In this document: positions 1 through 5,510 of the stretch, one piece after another
Numbering within the stretch: the first letter of the stretch is position 1
Layout: each line of letters opens with the position of its first letter
Origin: Flavobacteriales bacterium
GTDB taxonomy: Bacteria; Bacteroidota; Bacteroidia; Flavobacteriales_D; Sanyastnellaceae
Reading direction: 5' to 3'
Length of the DNA stretch: 5,510 bases
NCBI GenBank assembly: GCA_030728235.1
Contig: JANRAA010000131.1
Span: forward strand, 1 to 5,510
Notes under the pieces: generated by a model
Seen by the model: the letters and a program-made list of their open reading frames with translations, nothing else
Told to the model about the DNA's origin: nothing
The model's database searches: none
Made by a program: the position numbers and the translations under genes

Positions 1-448
1 TCACCATTCTGTCGAGCAGGTGGTTCTCTTCGTATTGCACATCGAACTTAATCCCCTTGTTCTGGAGAATGATTTGAGCCACGCGCTCGTTCATTCCTTC
101 TTTGACACCAACGATTTCAGCGGGTGGAGTTTTACGGTAAACCGTGAGATAAATCAAACGATCTTCCTTCACTTTTGAGCCAGGAAGAGGACTTTGTTCG
201 AACACAAATCCACCTTTTGAGTTTTCAGAATATACAGAATCGATGACCACAGCCCGCAACCCCATGTCTTCCAACTGAGCCGTTGCTATTTCAGAAGCAT
301 TGCCTCTAATATCGGGCACTTCAAGCGCATCGCCATGATCGGTATACATGCGCAAATAGATGTAAAATATCCCAGAAACGACGGCTATAAAAACCACAGC
401 CATCAAAAGATTCTTTACAAACGCTTTACTAAAAATGAATTTGATCAA
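1..448 (-). CDS. PASTA-domain membrane protein, N-terminal part (3' end beyond left edge)
   Basis: Reading the minus strand gives 149 codons with no stop before the window edge. Residues 1-16 are short and basic (IKFIFSKAFVKNLLM). Residues 17-32 form one hydrophobic membrane segment. The rest should lie in the periplasm: a first PASTA-like repeat at about 43-105 (EVPDIRG, then EQSPLPGSKV at 84-93, ending in an LTVYR strand) and a second starting near 110 and cut off. PASTA domains are known to bind peptidoglycan or muropeptides. Stand-alone PASTA proteins without a kinase domain are common in Bacteroidota, and this one probably helps in cell-wall biology, which is inference. The start is chosen as TTG at 448-446 because the KFIFSK...KNLL lead-in resembles relatives and no ATG, GTG or CTG lies in frame between the purL stop and this codon except an ATG at codon 16 (403-401), which would delete the basic lead-in. 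It lies 42 bp downstream of purL on the same strand, so co-transcription is possible. Confidence 0.85.
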   Translation of the reverse strand, partial: MIKFIFSKAFVKNLLMAVVFIAVVSGIFYIYLRMYTDHGDALEVPDIRGNASEIATAQLEDMGLRAVVIDSVYSENSKGGFVFEQSPLPGSKVKEDRLIYLTVYRKTPPAEIVGVKEGMNERVAQIILQNKGIKFDVQYEENHLLDRMV

Positions 449-490
449 AGCCCTATTGTTTCGGTATAAAATGAAATCGAGTAACGACGA

Positions 491-2734
491 TTACTTAGAC
501 ATAACGTCGCCAATGGCATTTTCATATAGTGGACGAATATCTTCTATGAAACCGAAGTGTTCACCATCTACCACCAACTTCCCTTTGGTTACGTGTCCGA
601 GCAAAGTTACAGGAACATCGTGCTCACCAACCATGTCGAGGAACTCCTCTTCATAATCTTCAGTAACGGTAACAATTACGCGGCTTTGCGACTCACCAAA
701 TAGGAAAGCATCTTTACGCACTTCAGAATCTGAAACGATATCGAAGCCCAAACCAGACACCAATCCCATTTCAATTAGGCACGTGTACAATCCACCATCG
801 CTGATGTCGTGTGCTGCATTCAAATAGTTGTTTTGAATCAAGTCTTTGATACATTGTTGCAGACGGAATTCCTCTTCAATATCAAAATGCGGCGCTGGCG
901 ACAAACGAATTCCGTGGATCGAAGCCAGGTATTCTGACGAATTGATGTCGTTCTTCGACTCACCGAGTAAGAATATGAGATCCCCTTTGTATTTGAAATC
1001 CAACGTTGTGTGGGTCGACTTGTCTTTAAGCACCCCAAGCATACCGATGGTAGGAGTTGGGAATACAGGAGACGACGATCCATCTTCCTTTGTCGTTTGG
1101 TTGTAGAAGCTAACGTTACCCCCAGTAACAGGAGTGTTAAACTTCAAACACGCCGCCGACATTCCTTTTATTGCTCCAACAAACTGCCAGTATACTTCAG
1201 GATTGTATGGATTACCGAAATTCAAACAGTTGGTAATCGCGCTTGGCTCACCGCCCGAACAAACGATGTTACGCGCAGCTTCTGCAACAGCAATTGCCGT
1301 CCCTTTCTCAGGGTCATTGTTCACATAACGCGCATTGCAATCAACCGTGAGCGCTATCGCTTTGTTGGTGCCTTTGATGTTTACCACAGCGGCATCCGAC
1401 GGACGGTTCGTGTTCATGTTGGCAGTTCCAACCATGCTATCGTATTGTTCCCACACCCATCGTTTCGAAGCGATGTTTGGTGTAGAAATCAGCTGACGTG
1501 CAGCGATAACTAAATCTTTTGGCTCAGGAACATCGTCTATTTTAAAATTTTGAAGGTCGCGGTAGTACTGCGGCTCAGCGTATTCTCTTTCGTAAACAGG
1601 GGCACCTCCGCCAAGTACTAAACTTTCGGCAGGAATTTCACCAACACATTCACCGTGCATGAAATAGCGGAGGGTTCCACCTTCAGTCACCACACCAATT
1701 TTGGCAGCGTTCAAATCCCACTTATCAAAAATTCGTTCAACGACTTCTTCTTGTCCCTTTTTCACAACGACAAGCATTCGTTCTTGAGACTCTGAAAGTA
1801 GAATTTCAAAAGGACGCATATCCGCTTGTCTCAAAGGCACAAGGTCCAAATTGATATCCATACCCACGCCACCACCGGCGCTCATTTCAGAAGTAGAGCA
1901 TGTGATTCCTGCTGCACCCATGTCTTGCATACCCACAATGGCATCTGTTTTAGCCAGTTCCAGGCTTGCTTCAAGCAATAGTTTTTCTTGGAACGGATCA
2001 CCCACTTGCACAGAAGGAAGATCGTTCGCTGAATCATCGGTGATATCTTTAGAAGCGAATGAAGCACCCTGGATTCCATCTTTACCTGTTGCAGAGCCAA
2101 CGATATAGACAGGGTTTCCTGGTCCTTTTGCTTTTGCTGAAATGATTTCGTTTACGTTCAAGATACCCGCAGACATCGCGTTCACGAGAGGGTTTACTTG
2201 GTATGACTCATCGAAAAACACCTCACCACCTACTACAGGTATTCCAAATGCATTTCCGTAGTCGCCAATTCCTTTCACCACTCCGTTCAACAGCCATTGC
2301 GTGCGTGGATTTTCCAATTTTCCAAATCGCAGGCTATTGAGCTGCGCTATTGGTCGCGCACCCATCGTGAAGATATCGCGATTGATACCTCCCACGCCTG
2401 TTGCTGCGCCTTGGTAGGGCTCAATAGCAGAGGGGTGGTTGTGGCTTTCTATTTTAAAAGCGCAACCTATTCCACCGCCGATATCTACAATCCCAGCGTT
2501 TTCTTCACCTGCTTTTACAAGCATGTGAGGGCCGTCTTTCGGCAACGTTTTCAACCACTTGATTGAATTTTTATACGAACAGTGTTCGCTCCACATCACT
2601 GAGTAGACGCACATTTCCGTAAAATTCGGTGTACGTCCTAAGATGGTAGCGATTTGCTCAAATTCTTCTGGTCTAAGGCCCATTTCTTGGGCTTGTTCGA
2701 GGGTTGCAATATTCTGCGCTGCGGTGGTACTCAT
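491..2734 (-). CDS. purL: Phosphoribosylformylglycinamidine synthase subunit PurL (short type)
   Basis: PurL catalyses step four of de novo purine synthesis: FGAR plus ATP and ammonia gives FGAM. In the short type, PurQ supplies ammonia from glutamine and PurS bridges the two subunits in the cytoplasm. The 747-residue length fits this class (about 740) and not the fused form of about 1,250-1,300 residues. Family motifs are intact: WSEHCSYK at 48-55 with the proposed catalytic His at 51, ESHNHPSAIEPYQGA at 96-110, QDMGAAGITCSTSEMSAGGG at 270-289, SESQERM at 314-320, NCLNFGNP at 502-509, GGNVSFYNQ at 538-546, HDISDGGL at 642-649 and GESQSRVIV at 680-688. The two ATP-grasp-unrelated AIRS-like halves typical of PurL are therefore both present. 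The ATG at 2734-2732 gives the expected N-terminal length, and the stop is TAA at 493-491. No purS, purQ or other pur gene is visible nearby, so the partners must be encoded elsewhere. Purine repression is expected for the family, but no operator was recognised. Confidence 0.98.
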   Translation of the reverse strand: MSTTAAQNIATLEQAQEMGLRPEEFEQIATILGRTPNFTEMCVYSVMWSEHCSYKNSIKWLKTLPKDGPHMLVKAGEENAGIVDIGGGIGCAFKIESHNHPSAIEPYQGAATGVGGINRDIFTMGARPIAQLNSLRFGKLENPRTQWLLNGVVKGIGDYGNAFGIPVVGGEVFFDESYQVNPLVNAMSAGILNVNEIISAKAKGPGNPVYIVGSATGKDGIQGASFASKDITDDSANDLPSVQVGDPFQEKLLLEASLELAKTDAIVGMQDMGAAGITCSTSEMSAGGGVGMDINLDLVPLRQADMRPFEILLSESQERMLVVVKKGQEEVVERIFDKWDLNAAKIGVVTEGGTLRYFMHGECVGEIPAESLVLGGGAPVYEREYAEPQYYRDLQNFKIDDVPEPKDLVIAARQLISTPNIASKRWVWEQYDSMVGTANMNTNRPSDAAVVNIKGTNKAIALTVDCNARYVNNDPEKGTAIAVAEAARNIVCSGGEPSAITNCLNFGNPYNPEVYWQFVGAIKGMSAACLKFNTPVTGGNVSFYNQTTKEDGSSSPVFPTPTIGMLGVLKDKSTHTTLDFKYKGDLIFLLGESKNDINSSEYLASIHGIRLSPAPHFDIEEEFRLQQCIKDLIQNNYLNAAHDISDGGLYTCLIEMGLVSGLGFDIVSDSEVRKDAFLFGESQSRVIVTVTEDYEEEFLDMVGEHDVPVTLLGHVTKGKLVVDGEHFGFIEDIRPLYENAIGDVMSK

Positions 2735-2742
2735 GAAAAAGA

Positions 2743-2750
2743 TAACTTTG
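2743..2750 (+). promoter_or_regulatory. Candidate -7 promoter element for dtd
   Basis: TAACTTTG matches the Bacteroidota -7 consensus TAnnTTTG exactly and points toward dtd. It would give an untranslated leader of roughly 55-60 nt. No TTG or TTTG is found at the usual 17-23 bp upstream, so only half of the promoter is convincing. The 8-mer has just six fixed positions and can occur by chance. Confidence 0.35.
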
Positions 2751-2754
2751 GCAG

Positions 2755-2762
2755 CAAAAGTA
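2755..2762 (-). promoter_or_regulatory. Candidate -7 promoter element for purL
   Basis: On the minus strand this reads TACTTTTG, an exact fit to TAnnTTTG. Transcription would begin near 2750, leaving a leader of only about 15 nt before the purL ATG at 2734. No -33 TTTG is present at the normal spacing. It lies only 4 bp from the opposing dtd element, so both could not be occupied by polymerase at once if both are real. Confidence 0.35.
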
Positions 2763-2813
2763 GGGTTTTTACGTCGTTTTATAGAATCACTTCTTCACCT
2801 ACAATTGTATTTT

Positions 2814-3269
2814 ATGCGTGTAGTAGTTCAACGAGTTTTATCAGCATCGGTCACCATAGATGAAAAAGTGGTTGGTAGCATTGGCCAGGGCTTGATGTTA
2901 CTGGTAGGAATTGAAGATGCCGACACCCGAGAGGATGCCGATTGGCTTGTTAACAAAATAAGTCAATTGCGCATATTTAGTGACGCCGAAGGCAAGATGA
3001 ATCTCGACTTGAAATCCATTGACGGAAAAGTGCTGATCGTAAGTCAATTTACATTGCACGCTTCATACAAAAAAGGAAATCGACCATCATTTCTTCGCGC
3101 TGCGAATCCCGAAAAATCAATTCCCTTGTACGAGTATTTCATTTCTGCATTCAAAAATACCATTGGTAATGACAAGGTTGAAACGGGAGAGTTCGGAGCC
3201 ATGATGGACGTTGCGCTGGTGAACCACGGACCTGTCACAATCCTTATGGACAGTTTGAATCGTGAATGA
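2814..3269 (+). CDS. dtd: D-aminoacyl-tRNA deacylase (DTD)
   Basis: DTD hydrolyses D-amino acids (and mischarged glycine on tRNA-Ala) from tRNA, a cytoplasmic proofreading step that keeps D-residues out of translation; family members act as homodimers. The 151-residue product fits the family length of about 145-150. Seen directly are the N-terminal MRVVVQRV strand, the SQFTL active-site motif at 77-81, KKGNRPSF at 86-93, GEFGAMM at 125-131 and the NHGPVT motif at 137-142, which carries the Gly-cisPro pair used for chiral selection. The reading frame stays open upstream to an ATG at 2643, with another ATG at 2733, but those would add residues from antisense purL and the promoter gap, whereas family members begin at MRVVVQRV. 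ATG 2814 is therefore chosen. It is divergent from purL and convergent with the barrel gene, so it is probably transcribed alone. Confidence 0.97.
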   Translation: MRVVVQRVLSASVTIDEKVVGSIGQGLMLLVGIEDADTREDADWLVNKISQLRIFSDAEGKMNLDLKSIDGKVLIVSQFTLHASYKKGNRPSFLRAANPEKSIPLYEYFISAFKNTIGNDKVETGEFGAMMDVALVNHGPVTILMDSLNRE

Positions 3270-4340
3270 TTAGAACGTTTTTCCGATACTCAGTCCAGGA
3301 ATAAACCACCTAAACCTCAGAGGTGACGGAACTCTCAGATGGGTGATATTGGCCCTCATGACCACTCCAGAATTCGACTCAAATCGGTATCCAAGTTGAT
3401 GTCCGCCCCAGATTCCCGGCAATTTATACAATGCCAAAACAAGCGATGGCACAGCTTCAATCGCATGTCGCTTGCTGCCGTAAGCCATACCCAAACCAAT
3501 TGGGATGTAGGCAATTTTATCAGACGAACCTCCCACTCCAACGTGCACCGACATCCGCAGTCTTCCTCTTTCAAGAAAATTGCCTACATAATTGATAGAT
3601 GCTCCGTGATACGTTCTTCCTAAAACTTCTGCATACACCAAATGATTGTCTTTGGATGAGACTGACTCATCTTTATCGAACAGCCGCAAACCAGCACGCA
3701 CTCCGTAGCCTATGACGTAGCTTCCGGGTGAAATATCAACCGACTCATAGGGCGACATATCAGGCAAAGACCAATCAATGTATGGACTGATCACAATTTG
3801 CTTTGAGTCTGAAATCGGAATATTAAAGTCTAAACCGCCCTGTAAGGAGATCGAAAACACAGGTGAGTCTATTTCTTCATAGTCACAAATGAGATCGTTG
3901 ACATAAAAATCATAAAACCGCTCACTGTAGGTAGTAAACGTCCCATTTACAGCCGCAAAACCACCGATTGAAAATCCATTTAACGTTATTAGATCTCGAC
4001 TAATCATTACAGGCACATCGAAATAATTCCTTTTGTACAGCACATCGTACGTAGTTTCTAGTCCCTCGCATTTGTGCCCAAAACCTATTCTCTGCTGTCG
4101 CAGGATGGCCCCAAGTTTTATTGTTGCATGTGGAGAGATTCTGGACATTCGCAGGCCACCTATGGCCCATCCGAAACTCTCATTTGGCAATCCTTCAATA
4201 ATACCTCCGGTTGATCGCAACTCGGGAATAGACCCATCCAATACGATATCGAACGATTTGTCTGCATCATAGCTCTGACCAAGAATGTTTGGAGCTGAAA
4301 GCAACAGGATTAGTCCTAAAACAAAGTGGTGATTCTTCAT
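3270..4340 (-). CDS. Outer-membrane beta-barrel protein with two barrel-like modules
   Basis: This is a complete 356-residue reading frame with no specific function recognised. The N-terminus is a clear signal peptide: two His after MKN, a hydrophobic core at 6-16, and a likely signal peptidase I cut after Gly21, leaving Gln at the new end. It has no lipobox Cys. The mature chain is rich in alternating polar and hydrophobic strands with aromatic girdle residues and ends in Phe, as expected for an outer-membrane barrel inserted by BamA. Residues 23-222 resemble the PorT-like or OMP_b-brl barrels of Bacteroidota (YFDVPVMI at 106-113). A charged linker, DKDESVSSKD at 223-232, follows. Residues 233-356 resemble a separate small barrel family (VYAEVLG at 235-241, IPIGLGMAYGSKRH at 279-292, FIPGLSIGKTF at the end). 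Cys91 and Cys152 fall in loop-like stretches and could pair. It has its own candidate promoter and lies 103 bp downstream of the T9SS cargo gene. Function as a channel, adhesin or assembly factor cannot be distinguished. Confidence 0.85.
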   Translation of the reverse strand: MKNHHFVLGLILLLSAPNILGQSYDADKSFDIVLDGSIPELRSTGGIIEGLPNESFGWAIGGLRMSRISPHATIKLGAILRQQRIGFGHKCEGLETTYDVLYKRNYFDVPVMISRDLITLNGFSIGGFAAVNGTFTTYSERFYDFYVNDLICDYEEIDSPVFSISLQGGLDFNIPISDSKQIVISPYIDWSLPDMSPYESVDISPGSYVIGYGVRAGLRLFDKDESVSSKDNHLVYAEVLGRTYHGASINYVGNFLERGRLRMSVHVGVGGSSDKIAYIPIGLGMAYGSKRHAIEAVPSLVLALYKLPGIWGGHQLGYRFESNSGVVMRANITHLRVPSPLRFRWFIPGLSIGKTF

Positions 4341-4362
4341 ATAAGCTCAAGTAATGTTGATT

Positions 4363-4395
4363 CGAACTTACACGATTCACTCGCTCAGCGCCAAA
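4363..4395 (-). promoter_or_regulatory. Candidate promoter of the outer-membrane barrel gene
   Basis: On the minus strand a TTTG (4395-4392) is followed by a 21-bp spacer and TAAGTTCG (4370-4363). This fits the Bacteroidota housekeeping promoter TTTG / TAnnTTTG with one mismatch in the -7 element and spacing inside the usual 17-23 bp. Transcription should start near 4358, giving a leader of about 18 nt before the ATG at 4340. No strong Shine-Dalgarno sequence lies before that ATG, which is normal in this phylum. Confidence 0.5.
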
Positions 4396-4434
4396 TTTTT
4401 AACGCTTGACTTTGTGGATGATAGTTAAAATTTT
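4393..4434. repeat. AT-rich inverted repeat between the barrel and T9SS cargo genes
   Basis: Arm one is AAATTTTTAAC (4393-4403) and arm two is GTTAAAATTTT (4424-4434). Ten of eleven positions pair, around a 20-nt loop. The stem contains only one G-C pair and there is no clean T-run after it, so it is unlikely to be an intrinsic terminator. It may be an operator dyad, or chance in AT-rich spacer DNA. It overlaps both the -33 element and the direct repeat. Confidence 0.35.
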
Positions 4435-4441
4435 GTGGATG
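4411..4441. repeat. Two exact 10-bp direct repeats, 21 bp apart
   Basis: TTTGTGGATG occurs at 4411-4420 and again at 4432-4441, with starts 21 bp apart, or two helical turns. The pair lies 16-46 bp upstream of the -33 element of the barrel promoter and ends just before the T9SS gene stop codon at 4446-4444. The minus-strand reading CATCCACAAA partly resembles a DnaA box: TCATCCACA at the first copy differs by one base from TTATCCACA, and the second copy by two. Paired activator sites are an equally good reading. Confidence 0.55.
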
Positions 4442-4443
4442 TA

Positions 4444-5510
4444 TCAATTGAACACCAAACGTTGTCTATTTAAAACAACACCGTCTCGCAGAAACTCAAC
4501 AAAATAGCATCCCTGAGCAACTTGAGACAAACGGAACTCTGCGGGGTTTAACCAATCTATTGGAACTTCTCGGCCTAAGGCATCAAAGACATTGATTTGG
4601 ACATTTGAGACTGAGAGGTGGAAAATATCATTTCCAGGATTTGGGTAGACGTATATTTCAGCTTCGCTTCTGACAACAGACCGAATTTGTGAATAATCGG
4701 ATTGACCATTAAAATCAAATTGGACGACACGGTAATAACTTGTACCGGAAAACGGTCGATGATCGATAAGCTGATATGCTTGCTCTTGATTCGTTGTCCC
4801 TGCCCCTGGCAAAACACCAACATCCTCCCAAGTATGAGTATCGATGGATCTTTGCACAATAAAATGACTGTTATTCAACTCAGAAGCTGTTATCCAATCG
4901 CAAGTCACGAACGTTTCATCAAGACTGAGTTTAGCTGTGAAGTCGAGCCATTCTACTGGAAGCATGATTGTAGCGCATGCAACAACAACGTCATCGGAAA
5001 CATTGATAGTGGTTCCATCGCACTTTGTATATACAGCTTCAGCAATGTAAGTGTGGGAAGCATCAACCGGACAAACATCCAACGTTAAGCCAGAACCAAG
5101 AAACCCCGTTTGATCGTACCAATTGACTGCAAAATTCGCTGGACCGTTAGGAGTGAAGCGCCATGCCTCGTTATTTGCTGACCATGGACCCGTTTGTCTG
5201 CCACTGGGTACAAAACCAGCAGTCCCCGTCGCGTTTTGGATACCGATTAATGCGTTGCCATTGTTCCATGTTGGGCAGGTTGGTTTGTTTTGGACATACA
5301 CTTCAATCACGTTCGTTGTTTCATAGAAAACGATTTGAGAAGTGCTGCGAATGGAGTTGCAACTGAACTGACAGATATCGTTGTAGTTTACTACAAACAC
5401 ACGACAAGGAGCAGTTCCAAGAATTGAATAATTTGCTCCTCCACAAATTGAGGGATCGATGTCGTGGTAGACACCAAAAACACTGTTTAACGGCAGAGCA
5501 GGGTTCGGGC
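4444..5510 (-). CDS. T9SS-secreted surface protein, C-terminal part (5' end beyond right edge)
   Basis: The minus-strand frame is open to the right edge, so this is the last 354 residues of a larger protein; the GTG at 5400-5398 is an internal Val, not a start. Visible residues 1-180 form a Cys-rich domain typical of large Bacteroidota exoproteins (APCRVFVVNYNDICQFSC at 33-50, YETTNVIEVYVQNKPTC at 62-78, NNEAWRFTPNG at 112-122). Residues 183-281 are a fibronectin III-like linker, starting LPVEWLDFTAK and including DWITASELNNSHFIVQRS at 204-221 and SYYRVVQFDFNGQSDYS at 257-273. Residues 285-354 are a T9SS type A sorting domain: YVYPNPGNDIF, VFDALGREV, then GCYFVEF and a final RQRLVFN. This signal directs export through the Por machinery after Sec, and is normally removed before surface attachment. 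Function of the missing N-terminal part is unknown; adhesin or matrix protein is inference. The stop is TGA at 4446-4444. Confidence 0.92.
   Translation of the reverse strand, partial: PNPALPLNSVFGVYHDIDPSICGGANYSILGTAPCRVFVVNYNDICQFSCNSIRSTSQIVFYETTNVIEVYVQNKPTCPTWNNGNALIGIQNATGTAGFVPSGRQTGPWSANNEAWRFTPNGPANFAVNWYDQTGFLGSGLTLDVCPVDASHTYIAEAVYTKCDGTTINVSDDVVVACATIMLPVEWLDFTAKLSLDETFVTCDWITASELNNSHFIVQRSIDTHTWEDVGVLPGAGTTNQEQAYQLIDHRPFSGTSYYRVVQFDFNGQSDYSQIRSVVRSEAEIYVYPNPGNDIFHLSVSNVQINVFDALGREVPIDWLNPAEFRLSQVAQGCYFVEFLRDGVVLNRQRLVFN

Noticed and set aside
1010..1513. 167-codon plus-strand open frame inside purL.
   Set aside because: It lies wholly antisense to a well-conserved gene, its composition is rich in Arg, Ser and Cys as expected for a shadow frame, and it shows no recognisable motif.
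2643..2813. N-terminal extension of dtd from ATG 2643 or ATG 2733.
   Set aside because: The extra residues come from antisense purL and the promoter spacer and have no place in the DTD fold, which begins at MRVVVQRV (ATG 2814).
4393..4434. Intrinsic terminator for the T9SS cargo gene.
   Set aside because: The stem is almost entirely A-T, the loop is 20 nt and no proper T-run follows it on the minus strand.
4702..5088. 128-codon plus-strand open frame inside the T9SS cargo gene.
   Set aside because: It is antisense to a coding region with clear domain matches, and has no start context or motif of its own.
5398..5400. GTG as the true start of the T9SS cargo gene.
   Set aside because: The frame continues upstream without a stop to the window edge and encodes the expected preceding part of the same Cys-rich domain, and no signal peptide follows the GTG.
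1..5510. Mobile element, CRISPR array, toxin-antitoxin, defence system or RNA gene.
   Set aside because: No terminal repeats with transposase, no regularly spaced repeats, no tRNA-like cloverleaf and no matching protein motifs were seen; nearly all bases are explained by five recognisable genes.

Overview
The window looks like ordinary chromosomal DNA from a member of the Bacteroidota, probably Flavobacteriales or a close relative. The main evidence is a C-terminal type IX secretion (T9SS) type A sorting domain on a large secreted protein, an outer-membrane beta-barrel ending in Phe, a stand-alone membrane-anchored PASTA protein, and promoter-like sequences of the TTTG / TAnnTTTG type used in this phylum. 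Genus and species cannot be fixed from this sequence.

Layout, left to right. Positions 1-448 (minus): start of a PASTA-domain protein with one N-terminal membrane segment, cut by the left edge. Positions 491-2734 (minus): complete purL of the short, PurS/PurQ-dependent type. Positions 2735-2813: a 79-bp divergent promoter region. Positions 2814-3269 (plus): complete dtd, D-aminoacyl-tRNA deacylase. Positions 3270-4340 (minus): a 356-residue outer-membrane barrel protein that seems to be made of two barrel-like modules; its stop codon directly abuts the dtd stop codon. Positions 4341-4443: an intergenic gap with a good candidate promoter for the barrel gene, a 10-bp direct repeat spaced exactly 21 bp, and an AT-rich inverted repeat. 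Positions 4444-5510 (minus): the C-terminal 354 residues of a large T9SS-secreted surface protein, cut by the right edge.

Functionally there are two parts. The left and centre are housekeeping: purine synthesis, tRNA proofreading and an envelope PASTA protein. The right is cell-envelope and secretion biology: an outer-membrane barrel and a T9SS cargo. No tRNA, rRNA, CRISPR array, insertion sequence, phage gene or clear intrinsic terminator was seen, and nothing supports a defence or mobile system. The points most worth a second look are the paired repeats ahead of the barrel promoter, the two-module barrel, the zero-gap convergent stop codons, and the probable TTG start of the PASTA gene.
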